Assembly (NCBI RefSeq): GCF_016839145.1 | Contig: NZ_CP069303.1 | Location: 2,356,001-2,420,000 of the forward strand | Reading direction: 5' to 3' | Length of the DNA stretch: 64,000 bases | From: Shinella sp. PSBB067 | GTDB taxonomy: Bacteria; Pseudomonadota; Alphaproteobacteria; Rhizobiales; Rhizobiaceae | Shown here: one piece after another, positions 18,036-26,320 of the stretch | Position numbering within the stretch: position 1 is the first letter of the stretch | Layout: each line of letters opens with the position of its first letter | Position numbers and translations under genes: made by a program | The notes under the pieces: model-generated | The model's input: the letters and a program-made list of their open reading frames with translations, nothing else | What the model was told of the DNA's origin: nothing | The model's database searches: none

Positions 18036-18052
18036 ATGACTATCAAAGTCAT
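18036..18052. promoter_or_regulatory. RirA-type iron-responsive operator (IRO box)
   Basis: ATGACTATCAAAGTCAT: perfect inverted repeat containing TGA-N9-TCA, the motif described for RirA-regulated iron genes in rhizobia. It lies in a short AT-rich promoter region 86 bp upstream of the DUF2325 start (minus strand). With iron present, RirA would repress the operon. The tonB terminator is just to its right. Confidence 0.72.
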
Positions 18053-18062
18053 ATTTTAGGGC

Positions 18063-18093
18063 AAAAAAATCCCGCCGGCTGGAGGACGGCGGG
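18063..18093 (-). terminator. Rho-independent terminator after tonB
   Basis: On the minus strand a 7-bp GC stem (CCCGCCG / CGGCGGG, 18087-18093 with 18071-18077) with a 9-base loop is followed by a run of T's (complement of 18063-18069). It begins 11 bp after the tonB stop at 18104. Confidence 0.9.
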
Positions 18094-18103
18094 AAAGACG
18101 GTC

Positions 18104-18991
18104 TCAGTTAAAGACGATCGGCACGTTGAAAGGCCAGGATGCGCGCCCGGCGGCATCGGGAATCTTCGCGAAGGGCGCGGCCCGCTGCACCGAATCGACT
18201 GCCGCCTGATCGAGGGCTGCGCTGCCGGAGCTGCGCGCCACGCGAATGCTGCTGGCCTGTCCGCTGGCACCCACGACGAAGCTCACGACCACGCTGCCCT
18301 TTGCCCCGCCCGAGGCACGCCGCTTGGCGCGATTGATCTTGTTACGGACCTTGCCGGGATAATTGTCGACGGCAGCGTTGCCGGCCCTGGTCGAATTGCC
18401 GCGTTTATCGCCGCCGACGGAAGCCGTCCGCACGTCGAGCGATCCATCGACCTGGCCCTTGGTCTCGTTCTTCTTGGCGGTGCCCTTCTCGCCGGCCCTG
18501 CTGGCGACCTTCTGCTTCGGCTTCTTGCGCTCGACCTTCTTGACCGGCTCTTCCTTTTTCACTTGGGGGACCGGCTTGATCACCTCTTCCGGTTCGATCT
18601 CGGGCTTGATCTCCGGGATCGGGATCGCCGCGATCTCCACCTCGGCAGAGGGAACGATCAGTTCCGGCGTCTGTTCTGACACGACAGGATCGACCGGCGC
18701 GATCTCGGTCGTCTCGGGCTCAATTTCGGTGGGCTGGATCGCCGCCACCGCCTGCGGTTCGGTGATGTCGGGCTGGATCTCCTCCGGCGTGATCGCCTCT
18801 TCCGGATTGCCGGATTCGACCGCGTCGAAGGCGCTGCTGCCGAGCATCGCCACTTCAGCGACGACGCCCCCGGCGATCTGGGCCTCTTCTTCCGGCGGCG
18901 CCGGCGTCATGGAGAGAATCGCGGCCGCCCCGGCATGGGCCAGCAGGGAAAGGACACCCGCACCGATCCAGAGCCACTTGCTTCCAGCCAT
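18104..18991 (-). CDS. tonB: Energy transducer TonB
   Basis: 295 aa. A short cytoplasmic start and one transmembrane segment (WLWIGAGVLSLLAHAGAAAI, about residues 6-26) are followed by a long Pro/Glu-rich periplasmic spacer that includes PEIKPEIEPEEVIKPVP. The C-terminal TonB domain (about 210-295) has YPGKVRNKINRAKRRA, GSVVVSFVVG and ALDQAAVDSVQRAAPFAKIP. It couples inner-membrane proton force through ExbBD to outer-membrane receptors, here most likely for haem or siderophores. It follows a small secreted-protein gene by 60 bp and ends at a clear terminator; exbBD and a receptor gene are not in the window. Confidence 0.93.
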   Translation of the reverse strand: MAGSKWLWIGAGVLSLLAHAGAAAILSMTPAPPEEEAQIAGGVVAEVAMLGSSAFDAVESGNPEEAITPEEIQPDITEPQAVAAIQPTEIEPETTEIAPVDPVVSEQTPELIVPSAEVEIAAIPIPEIKPEIEPEEVIKPVPQVKKEEPVKKVERKKPKQKVASRAGEKGTAKKNETKGQVDGSLDVRTASVGGDKRGNSTRAGNAAVDNYPGKVRNKINRAKRRASGGAKGSVVVSFVVGASGQASSIRVARSSGSAALDQAAVDSVQRAAPFAKIPDAAGRASWPFNVPIVFN

Positions 18992-19051
18992 CGTACTACA
19001 CCCGTCATTGCGTTTCTTGCGCTGCCCGCGTCATGCGGCGCGCCACTCGCC

Positions 19052-19483
19052 TCAGCCTTCCAGACCCGCCGACGCCTTGCTGCGCGTGACGATGCCGCCC
19101 ATGCAGCGGCCCTTGTCGAGCCCCTCGCCCTCGCAGACCGGCGCGTCGTTGATCAGGAGGTTCTTCACCGTCTCGCACTTGATGCCCGGCACATCGAACT
19201 GGCGCACCTTGGACTTGCCCGCCGGCAGGTCGCGGAAATCGAGCAGCGCCAGGCGCTCGACAGTGCCCTTGTCGTTGAAGATGACGAATTCGAAGGAGAC
19301 CTTCGAAATGTTCTGCGCCAAGCCGTTCTCGGCGACGAAGGTAAAGAGGCAGCCCTTCTGCGAACCGGCGAGCGCATTGAGCTCGACAACGAGCCCCTTG
19401 GCCGCGGCGGCCTCCTGCGCGGCGGCGCCGCTCGCGGCAGCGACGGCAAGCATCGACGAGAGAAGAATGGTGCGCACGGTCAT
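19052..19483 (-). CDS. Small exported protein of unknown function upstream of tonB
   Basis: 143 aa. An N-terminal signal peptide (ILLSSMLAVAAASGAAAQ, cleavage near residue 23) implies a periplasmic location. The body contains LVVELNALAGSQKGCLFTFV, FEFVIFNDKGTVERLALLDF and four Cys that could form disulfides. It resembles conserved alphaproteobacterial proteins next to tonB, but no function is established. The start is ATG 19483; an in-frame extension to 19582 runs through the promoter region. It is first in an operon with tonB and divergent from hmuS, sharing the iron box at 19572-19586. Confidence 0.75.
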   Translation of the reverse strand: MTVRTILLSSMLAVAAASGAAAQEAAAAKGLVVELNALAGSQKGCLFTFVAENGLAQNISKVSFEFVIFNDKGTVERLALLDFRDLPAGKSKVRQFDVPGIKCETVKNLLINDAPVCEGEGLDKGRCMGGIVTRSKASAGLEG

Positions 19484-19571
19484 GGCCTCGCCTGTTCGAA
19501 ATTCCGCCTCGGCAGCCTCACAAAGAATTAACATGACTTTACGGCACCGGTATTGCGCGTATAAATAAATA

Positions 19572-19586
19572 TGAGTAAGCAAGTCA
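19572..19586. promoter_or_regulatory. RirA-type iron-responsive operator between tonB unit and hmuSTUV
   Basis: TGAGTAAGCAAGTCA matches TGA-N9-TCA, with one mismatch in the extended TGACT/AGTCA symmetry seen at 18036-18052. It lies in the 208-bp AT-rich divergent region, 89 bp from the minus-strand gene start and 106 bp from hmuS, so it could control both directions. Confidence 0.7.
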
Positions 19587-19691
19587 AGATAGAAACGCCA
19601 AATTCCCCGTCAAACCTCTGTTTCGCTTGGAAAATCAAGTGCGCGGAGAGCCGCGGAAAGTGGCATCGAGCATTTGGATGAAGGCCGCGCC

Positions 19692-20738
19692 ATGACCAAC
19701 ACGACCCGACCCACCCCCGCCGATATCCGCGCATTCCGCGCCGAGAACCCGAAGATGCGCGAGCGCGACATCGCCGCCCAGCTCGGCATTTCCGAGGCGG
19801 CCCTGGTCGCGGCCGAGGTCGGCCTTACGGCCATCCGCATCGACGGCGACGCCAACCGGTTCCTGGAGCGCTCCGAAGCGCTCGGCGAGGTCATGGCGCT
19901 CACCCGCAACGAAAGCGTCGTGCACGAGAAGATCGGCGTGTTCGAGAAGATCAACACCGGCAAGCACGCCTCCATCGTGCTCGGCGAGAACATCGACCTG
20001 CGCATCTTCCCCGGCGTCTGGGCGCACGGCTTCGCCGTGACCAAGACGGACGGCGAACAGGTCCGCCGCAGCCTGCAGTTCTTCGACAAGGCCGGCAACG
20101 CCGTGCACAAGGTCCACCTGCGCCCGGCCTCCAGCCTGGCAGCCTACGAGGCCATCGTAGCCGACTTCCGCCTGGAGGACCAGTCGCAGGAATTCGTCGA
20201 GGTCGTCTCCGAAAAGACCGTGGAGACAGGGCCAGTCGACGTCGCGGCGCTGCGCGAGAGCTGGAGCGCCATGACGGACACGCACCAGTTCTTCGGCATG
20301 CTGCGCAAGCTGAAGATCGCCCGCCAGGACGCCGTGCGCAGCGTCGGCGAGGATTTCGCCCACGAGGTCCGCGCCGATTCCGTTACCGCGCTGCTGCGCG
20401 CCTCCGCCGAGCGCGAGGCCGACATCATGTGCTTCGTCGGCAACCACGGCACGATCCAGATCCACACAGGTCCGGTGAAGAATATCCAGCCGATGGGCCC
20501 GTGGATCAACGTCATGGACCCGACCTTCCACATGCACCTGCGCACGGACCACATCGCCGAGTGCTGGGTCGTCCGCAAGCCGACCTCGGACGGCCACGTC
20601 ACCTCGCTCGAAGCCTATGACGCGAGCGGCGAGATGATAGTCCAGTTCTTCGGCAAGCGGAAGGAAGGCATGAGCGAGCGCACCGACTGGCGCGAAATCC
20701 TCGGCAGCCTGCCGCGCCCCGACAGCGCCGCCGCCTGA
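19692..20738 (+). CDS. hmuS: Hemin-degrading factor HmuS
   Basis: 348 aa, the usual length for the two-repeat HemS/ChuS/HmuS family. The N-terminus has FRAENPKMRERDIAAQLGIS. LTRNESVVHEKIGVFEKI and its repeat-like counterpart FVGNHGTIQIHTGPVKNIQP represent the two halves, and DPTFHMHLRTDHIAECWVV is the haem-pocket motif of the second repeat. It is a cytoplasmic protein that accepts haem from the importer and passes it on or degrades it. ATG 19692 is preferred (AAGG upstream); an ATG 18 bp earlier is possible. First gene of hmuSTUV. Confidence 0.95.
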   Translation: MTNTTRPTPADIRAFRAENPKMRERDIAAQLGISEAALVAAEVGLTAIRIDGDANRFLERSEALGEVMALTRNESVVHEKIGVFEKINTGKHASIVLGENIDLRIFPGVWAHGFAVTKTDGEQVRRSLQFFDKAGNAVHKVHLRPASSLAAYEAIVADFRLEDQSQEFVEVVSEKTVETGPVDVAALRESWSAMTDTHQFFGMLRKLKIARQDAVRSVGEDFAHEVRADSVTALLRASAEREADIMCFVGNHGTIQIHTGPVKNIQPMGPWINVMDPTFHMHLRTDHIAECWVVRKPTSDGHVTSLEAYDASGEMIVQFFGKRKEGMSERTDWREILGSLPRPDSAAA

Positions 20739-20779
20739 AGACGAATGCCACCAGGGATCACGATCCAAGGACCACGACC

Positions 20780-21730
20780 ATGAGCAAGAGCTTCGACCTC
20801 CGCCGCGCCCGCCCGTGGGAAGTGGCCCTCACCGTCTTTGCGCTTTCCGCGCCGCTTCTGGTGCCCTTTGTCGCCCACGGCGACGGCGGCTTCATCCGCA
20901 GGGCCGTCGCGCAGGAAATGCAGCAGGTCGATACCTCCAAGCTCGTGACGATCGGCGGCGCGGTGACGGAAATCGTCTACGCGCTCGGCGAAGGCGGCCG
21001 GATCGTCGCGCGCGATTCCACCAGCATGTATCCCGAGGAAGCGATGAAGCTGCCCGACGTCGGCTACATGCGCGCCCTCTCGCCGGAAGGCGTCATCGCC
21101 GTCAACCCGACCGCCATCCTCGCCGTCGAAGGCAGCGGCCCGGCCGATGCGCTGGCCGTGCTCAAGAGCGCCGGCATCCCCTTCGAGACCGTGCCGGAAG
21201 GCTATGACCGCGCCGCGATCCTCCGGAAGATCGATGTGGTCGGCAATTTCCTCGGCGTGCCGGAAAAGGCAAAGGCGCTGGAGGACAAGGTCGGCGCGGA
21301 ACTCGACGCCGCCATCGCCGACGCCGCCAAGCGGCCGGCGGACCAGCGCAAGCGCGTGCTCTTCGTCCTCAGTTTCCAGAACGGCCGCATCATGGCCGCC
21401 GGCAACCATACGGCGGCGGACGGCATCATCGGCCTTGCCGGCGCGGTCAACGCCACCGACAGCACCTTCGAAGGCTACAAGCCCCTCACCGACGAGGCGG
21501 TCATCAATGCAAAGCCCGATGTCGTCATGGTCATGACGCGCCCTGGCGCCGGCAGCACGGACGAGGAAGTCCTCGCCCATCCGGCAATCGCCGTGACGCC
21601 GGCCGGCCAGAACAAGGCGATCCTGCGCATGAACAGCCTGCACCTGCTCGGCTTCGGCCCGCGCACCGCCTCCGCCATCAGCGACCTCAACAAAGAACTC
21701 TACGGCAAGCCCGGCAATGTCTCTCAATGA
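20780..21730 (+). CDS. hmuT: Hemin ABC transporter, periplasmic binding protein HmuT
   Basis: 316 aa. An export signal (VALTVFALSAPLLVPFVAH) is followed by a TroA-like binding protein domain beginning LVTIGGAVTEIVYALGEGGR. DVGYMRALSPEGVIAVNPTA and GFGPRTASAISDLNKELYG are typical of HmuT. It binds haem in the periplasm and delivers it to HmuUV. It follows hmuS by 41 bp and its 3' end overlaps hmuU by 14 bp, so the operon is tightly coupled. Confidence 0.95.
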   Translation: MSKSFDLRRARPWEVALTVFALSAPLLVPFVAHGDGGFIRRAVAQEMQQVDTSKLVTIGGAVTEIVYALGEGGRIVARDSTSMYPEEAMKLPDVGYMRALSPEGVIAVNPTAILAVEGSGPADALAVLKSAGIPFETVPEGYDRAAILRKIDVVGNFLGVPEKAKALEDKVGAELDAAIADAAKRPADQRKRVLFVLSFQNGRIMAAGNHTAADGIIGLAGAVNATDSTFEGYKPLTDEAVINAKPDVVMVMTRPGAGSTDEEVLAHPAIAVTPAGQNKAILRMNSLHLLGFGPRTASAISDLNKELYGKPGNVSQ

Positions 21731-22832
21731 TGCCGTGCGCAATCCGTTTGCGCGTGGTTCCCTTCTGATGCGCTCCGGCACGACGGCCGGCGACCGGACG
21801 GCGATCGCACGCCTGACGCTGGTCGTGCTCGTCATCCTCTCGGCCGTCGCGCTCGCCCTGTCGGTCGCGACCGGTGCTTCGGATGCCTCCGCCGTCAATG
21901 TCATCGGCGCGCTCCTCACCGGCGCCGACGACACTGCGCTCAGCATGCGCGACCGCATCATCGTCTTCGACATCCGCATGCCCCGCGCCCTGCTCGGCTT
22001 CCTCATCGGCGCGGCGCTCGCCATGTCCGGCGCGGTCATGCAGGGTCTTTTCCGCAATCCGCTCGCCGATCCCGGCCTCGTCGGCATCTCCTCCGGCGCC
22101 GCGCTCGGCGCGGTGCTGATGATCGTGCTCGGCAGCGCCCTGCCCGCGGGCGTCATGCTGGCGCTCGGCGCCTATGCGCTGCCGTTCGCCGCCTTCGTCG
22201 GCGGCCTCCTCACGACGCTGCTGCTCTACCGCATCGCCACGCGCGGCGGACAGACCTCCGTCGCCACGATGCTCCTTGCCGGCATCGCCATCGCCGCCCT
22301 CGCCGGCGCCGTCACCGGCATCCTCATCTACATGGCCGACGACAAGCAGCTTCGCGACATCACCTTCTGGGGCCTCGGCTCGCTCTCCGGCATGACCTGG
22401 GTGAAGCTCTTCGCCGCCGGCCCGATCATCCTCATCGCCCTTCTCGTCGTGCCGTTCCTGTCGCGCGGGCTGAACGCCATCACGCTCGGCGAGGCGGCCG
22501 CCTTTCACATGGGCGTGAAGGTGCAGCGGCTGAAATACACCGCCGTCGTCGCCGTGGCGGGCGCGGTCGGCGCCTCGGTCGCCGTCAGCGGCGGCATCGG
22601 CTTCGTCGGCATCGTCGTGCCGCATCTCCTGCGCATCGTCATCGGCCCGGACCACCGCTACCTGCTGCCGGCCTCCGCGCTGCTCGGCGGCGTGCTGATG
22701 CTCGGCGCAGACATGCTGGCGCGCACCCTCGTCGCCCCTGCCGAACTGCCCATCGGCATCATCACCGCGCTTGCCGGCGCGCCCTTCTTCCTCTGGGTGC
22801 TGCTGCGCGACCGCACGCGCAACGGCTGGTAG
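21717..22832 (+). CDS. hmuU: Hemin ABC transporter permease HmuU
   Basis: 371 aa FecCD/BtuC-type permease with about ten transmembrane helices. Family landmarks are RMPRALLGFLIGAALAMSGA, MQGLFRNPLADPGLVGISSG (the coupling region) and GGIGFVGIVVPHLLRI. It forms the inner-membrane channel for haem with HmuV. The start ATG (21717) lies within the end of hmuT; a later start would shorten the cytoplasmic N-terminus only. Confidence 0.95.
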   Translation: MSLNDAVRNPFARGSLLMRSGTTAGDRTAIARLTLVVLVILSAVALALSVATGASDASAVNVIGALLTGADDTALSMRDRIIVFDIRMPRALLGFLIGAALAMSGAVMQGLFRNPLADPGLVGISSGAALGAVLMIVLGSALPAGVMLALGAYALPFAAFVGGLLTTLLLYRIATRGGQTSVATMLLAGIAIAALAGAVTGILIYMADDKQLRDITFWGLGSLSGMTWVKLFAAGPIILIALLVVPFLSRGLNAITLGEAAAFHMGVKVQRLKYTAVVAVAGAVGASVAVSGGIGFVGIVVPHLLRIVIGPDHRYLLPASALLGGVLMLGADMLARTLVAPAELPIGIITALAGAPFFLWVLLRDRTRNGW

Positions 22833-22836
22833 GACC

Positions 22837-23625
22837 ATGATCACCGCAAGGAACCTCACGGTCAGCCTGTCCGGCAAGACCATCGTGCACGGCGTGTCGC
22901 TCCAGGCGAAGGCCGGCGCGCTCACCGCCATCGTCGGCCCCAACGGCTCGGGCAAGACGACGACGCTGAAGGCGATCGCCGGGGAACTGGCCAGCAAGGG
23001 CGACATCGCCATCAACGGCCACGACATCCGCGCGCTCGAACCCTGGCAGCTCGCCATCAAGCGCGCCGTGCTGCCGCAGGCCGCCACCATCGCCTTTCCC
23101 TTCACCGTGCGCGAGATCGTCCGCCTCGGCCTCACCGTCGGCCCCAACCGCCACGCCGAGCGCGTCGATGCCATTACCGCAGACGCGCTGGCCGCCGTTG
23201 ATCTCGCGGGCTTCGCCGGCCGCTTCTACCAGGAGCTTTCCGGCGGCGAGCAGCAGCGCGTGCAGCTTGCCCGCGTGCTCTCGCAGATCTGGGAGCCGAT
23301 GCTCGACGGCGAGCCCTGCTTCCTGATGCTCGACGAGCCGGTCTCCGCCCTCGACATCCGCCACCAGCTCGCCATCATGCAGCTTGCCCGGCGCTATTGC
23401 GAAGGCGGCGGCGGCGTGATCGCCGTCATGCATGACCTCAACCTCACCGCCATGTTCGCCGACCATATGGTGATGATGAAGGGCGGGCGCATCGAGCGCG
23501 CCGGACCGCCGGTCGAGGTGATGACGGACGACGCGATGGAGGCCGTCTTCGGCTGCCGCATGCGCATCAATGGCGTGCCTGCCGCAGGCGTGCCCTTCGT
23601 CCTGCCCCACACCGCTTCGGCCTGA
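22837..23625 (+). CDS. hmuV: Hemin ABC transporter ATP-binding protein HmuV
   Basis: 262 aa. Walker A GPNGSGKTTTLKAI (about residues 36-49), ABC signature LSGGEQQRVQLARVL, Walker B FLMLDEPVSALD and the switch His in VIAVMHDLNLTAMFA are all present. It powers haem import through HmuU. ATG 22837 begins 4 bp after the hmuU stop. Last gene of hmuSTUV; no strong terminator follows. Confidence 0.95.
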   Translation: MITARNLTVSLSGKTIVHGVSLQAKAGALTAIVGPNGSGKTTTLKAIAGELASKGDIAINGHDIRALEPWQLAIKRAVLPQAATIAFPFTVREIVRLGLTVGPNRHAERVDAITADALAAVDLAGFAGRFYQELSGGEQQRVQLARVLSQIWEPMLDGEPCFLMLDEPVSALDIRHQLAIMQLARRYCEGGGGVIAVMHDLNLTAMFADHMVMMKGGRIERAGPPVEVMTDDAMEAVFGCRMRINGVPAAGVPFVLPHTASA

Positions 23626-23641
23626 TTTTCCAGCGCCTTAC

Positions 23642-23666
23642 GGAACCTTTTGCCGCAGTGCGCGTT
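23642..23666 (+). promoter_or_regulatory. EcfG (general stress sigma factor) promoter
   Basis: GGAAC (23642-23646), a 16-bp spacer and CGTT (23663-23666): the consensus of EcfG-dependent promoters in alphaproteobacteria. It lies about 85 bp upstream of the DUF883-like gene at 23750, with ecfG itself encoded 3 kb away. Confidence 0.75.
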
Positions 23667-23749
23667 TCCCGCCCCGAAAGACCGTTCCGCCAAGAGGGTG
23701 GAGCGCTGTTCTGCCCGCGCCCGCGGGCGACCCTAAAAGGAGAAACGGC

Positions 23750-24148
23750 ATGGCCAACGGAATGTTTTCGTCCCGCAGCAAGAACCTTCGCGATGGGCTT
23801 AAGGAAGATGCGCAGGCCGTCGAGGACCAGATCGCGGACCTGCGCGAGGAGATCGCCTCGCTCGCCCGCGTTCTCGCCGACGACGCGTCCAGCCGCGCCG
23901 GCAGCATCCGCAAGAAGGCCCGCGCCGCCAAGGCCGGCGTGAGCGATGCGGCGCACGGCCTCAAGGACCGGGCGGAAAGCGACGTCCGCGACATGATCGC
24001 CGCCGGGGAAGACATCCTGGCCGAGTTCCAGGCCCGCTACCAGGATTCCGGCCGCAAGGCCCGCAAGGCCGTGCAGGATCATCCGCTCACCACGCTCGGC
24101 GTCGCCGCCGCTGCCGGCTTCGTTCTCGCCGCCCTGCTGCGTCGCTGA
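23750..24148 (+). CDS. DUF883/ElaB-YqjD-like membrane-anchored protein
   Basis: 132 aa. The long N-terminal part is amphipathic helix or coiled coil (EDAQAVEDQIADLREEIASL, then Ala/Lys-rich). The C-terminus has the DUF883 pattern DHPLTTLGVAAAAGFVLAAL followed by basic residues: a single membrane anchor. E. coli relatives (YqjD, ElaB) are stationary-phase inner-membrane proteins that associate with ribosomes; function here is unproven. A clear AAAAGGAG lies 6 bp upstream of the ATG and an EcfG promoter match further up. It is followed by a second small membrane gene. Confidence 0.85.
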   Translation: MANGMFSSRSKNLRDGLKEDAQAVEDQIADLREEIASLARVLADDASSRAGSIRKKARAAKAGVSDAAHGLKDRAESDVRDMIAAGEDILAEFQARYQDSGRKARKAVQDHPLTTLGVAAAAGFVLAALLRR

Positions 24149-24213
24149 TTTCCTTCTTTCATGACAGGGGACGCCCGCCGGGCGGCCCCGCAATCTCATC
24201 CGGAGCACACGGC

Positions 24214-24645
24214 ATGCTGTCACTGGGGGCCATTCTCATGCAAAACCTCGTCACCCGCGTCACCGACCGGGTGGACGAGACGGTCGAGGTCGCCAAGCGC
24301 AACGCGATCGGCGGCGTCCTCATCGGCCTCCTCCTCGTCACCGCCTATGTGCTGGCGGTGGTCGGCGCCGCCGTGGCACTCGCCCACCGCTATGGCGCCG
24401 TCCCTGCCCTCTTCGGCCTTGCCGGTGGTTTCCTGGTCCTGGCGCTCATCGTTCTTGCCGTCGTCGCCGCGCGCAACAAGCGGGAGCGGGAACTTCGCCG
24501 CATCCGCCGCGACCAGCTCGCCGCCCGGCGTGACCTGATGGCCGCCGCGGCCACGGCCGCCTCGAGGAAACCCTTTGCAGCCACGGCTGTCGCGCTCGCG
24601 CTCGGATTCATGCTCGCGCCGAAATCCCGCCGCCGCGACGACTGA
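24214..24645 (+). CDS. Small membrane protein, holin superfamily III/YqjE-like
   Basis: 143 aa with two strong transmembrane segments (about residues 34-55 and 62-85: IGLLLVTAYVLAVVGAAVAL, LFGLAGGFLVLALIVLAVVA), a basic cytoplasmic stretch (NKRERELRRIRRDQL) and a third hydrophobic patch near the C-terminus. The organisation after a DUF883 gene recalls the E. coli yqjD-yqjE pair. Two ATGs are possible (24214, 24238); the first has GGAG upstream. Role unknown; probably expressed with its upstream neighbour under stress. Confidence 0.7.
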   Translation: MLSLGAILMQNLVTRVTDRVDETVEVAKRNAIGGVLIGLLLVTAYVLAVVGAAVALAHRYGAVPALFGLAGGFLVLALIVLAVVAARNKRERELRRIRRDQLAARRDLMAAAATAASRKPFAATAVALALGFMLAPKSRRRDD

Positions 24646-24690
24646 TCACCCGGCACTGCCCTGGAAACGGCAATTCCCTGAAAAGGCCGC

Positions 24691-26196
24691 TCAGAGCGGC
24701 ATGCGGATGACAGCGGTGGCGCCCTTCGGCAGATACTCGACATGCACGCTGCTGCCGAGAATCTTGTCGAGGCTGCGCTCGATCAGCACCGAGCCAAAGC
24801 CGCGCCGTCCGTCCGGATGCACCGGCGGCCCGCCAACCTCGTGCCAGGTCATGTGGAGCACGCGCTGGCCCTCCTCGCTGACCACGCGGGCGGCGATCAC
24901 CACCTTGCCGCTCCGCACCGAGAGGGCCCCGTACTTGCGGGCATTGGTGGCGAGTTCGTGCAGCACCAGGCCGAGACCGACCGCCTGGTCCGGCCCGAGT
25001 TCCACCTCGTCCTTGTGGATCTCGACCTGGCTGTCGTAGTCGAGCGCATAGGGCATGATCTGCTTCTGCAGCAGCATCTTCAGGTGGATGACGCCCCATT
25101 CGTGATCGCTGAGCAGGCCATGCGCCTCGGAGAGCGATTGCAGGCGTCCCGCGAAGGCATCCATGAACTCGACGGGATCGCTCGTCTGCCGCAGGGTCTG
25201 GCGGGCCAGCGATTGCAGCATGGCGAGCGTGTTCTTGACCCGGTGGTTCAGTTCGCGCAGCAAAAGCCGCGTGCGCTCGGAGGCGAGTTGCCCGTCCGTG
25301 ACGTCGACATTGATGCCGAGGAACACGGAGGGGCGGCCCTCCGCATCCCATTCGTGCACGCGGCCGCGGCCGAGCAGCCAGCGGCCGGACTTGGCCGCAC
25401 GGAACAGGCCGTCATATTCCTTGCCCGAGGCGAGCGCATTGCGCAGGTGGTCTATGGTCGCCTTGCGGTCGAGCGGATGCACCGCCGCGAAGAACTTCCG
25501 CGCGCTCATCGGCCTGGCCGGCTTGACGCCGAGCATGCGGTAGAAGATCTCGTTGCCGGCAACGACGCCGGTCGGGATTTCCCAGAGCCAGCTTGCGACA
25601 TTGGCCGCATCGAGCGCCAGCGCATGGCGCTTTTCATCACGCGAGAGAGCCTCTGCCGCCAACATGCGCCGCCGCGCCTCCTCCTTCAGCTTGATCAGCG
25701 AGCCGGCGAGCGAGGCGAGTCGCTCCAGCCGCGGCAGGAGATCAGGCGCGGTGCGTGCATGGGGCTTCGTATCGAAGACGCAGACCGTGCCGATCGCCTC
25801 CCCGTCGGCGATGATCGGCACCCCCGCATAAAAGCGCAGGTGCGGCTCGTCCGTGACGCTGGGCAGCTTGGAAAAATCGCTGTCCGCGCGGGCATCGGCC
25901 AGGATCAGCGGCTTGCCGCCGCCCAGCGCGATCATGCGCGCGCAGAAAGAATCCTCCGAAGGCGCCCGGATTTCCGGCGTGCCCTGGCGCGCCAGGAACC
26001 ACTGGTCCGTGCGGCCGAGAATGGTGACGAGGGAAATCGGTGCGGAAAAGAGCGCAGCGGCAAGGGCGGCGATATCGTCGAAATCGGGGTCCGGCCCAAG
26101 GAACATCGGCATGGCGGCGTCGAGCGCCGCAAGACGCTTCGGCGCCCCCAGAACCGCGGCAACATCGGACGGCAATGGCTGAATGTTATCCTTCAT
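24691..26196 (-). CDS. HWE-family sensor histidine kinase (GAF-PAS-HWE)
   Basis: 501 aa, no transmembrane helix, so cytoplasmic. A GAF domain lies at about residues 20-165 (FYAGVPIIADGEAIGTVCVF) and a PAS domain at about 190-300 (ASWLWEIPTGVVAGNEIFYR). The kinase core begins LLRELNHRVKNTLAMLQSLA with the phospho-acceptor His318; the N-box LVLHELATNARKYGAL is of HWE/HisKA_2 type. Such kinases commonly phosphorylate PhyR in the general stress response. The position next to ecfG, nepR and phyR supports that role. ATG 26196 has GGAAAA upstream; the extension to 26256 is not needed. Confidence 0.92.
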   Translation of the reverse strand: MKDNIQPLPSDVAAVLGAPKRLAALDAAMPMFLGPDPDFDDIAALAAALFSAPISLVTILGRTDQWFLARQGTPEIRAPSEDSFCARMIALGGGKPLILADARADSDFSKLPSVTDEPHLRFYAGVPIIADGEAIGTVCVFDTKPHARTAPDLLPRLERLASLAGSLIKLKEEARRRMLAAEALSRDEKRHALALDAANVASWLWEIPTGVVAGNEIFYRMLGVKPARPMSARKFFAAVHPLDRKATIDHLRNALASGKEYDGLFRAAKSGRWLLGRGRVHEWDAEGRPSVFLGINVDVTDGQLASERTRLLLRELNHRVKNTLAMLQSLARQTLRQTSDPVEFMDAFAGRLQSLSEAHGLLSDHEWGVIHLKMLLQKQIMPYALDYDSQVEIHKDEVELGPDQAVGLGLVLHELATNARKYGALSVRSGKVVIAARVVSEEGQRVLHMTWHEVGGPPVHPDGRRGFGSVLIERSLDKILGSSVHVEYLPKGATAVIRMPL

Positions 26197-26283
26197 GCTT
26201 TTCCGGTACGCGATTCCGTGCCCGTTTTCACCCGCAACACGCGAGGACGGTGGCAATCACGTCTGTTTCCCCTCAATCTTCTC

Positions 26284-26308
26284 GCCGTCCGCCGTAACGG
26301 CGGACGGC
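26284..26308 (-). terminator. Stem-loop after ecfG
   Basis: An 11-bp perfect GC-rich stem (GCCGTCCGCCG with its complement) and a TAA loop lies 12 bp beyond the ecfG stop. No T-run follows on the minus strand, so it is either a weak terminator or a transcript-stabilising hairpin. Confidence 0.55.
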
Positions 26309-26320
26309 CTGGCGTGTCCG

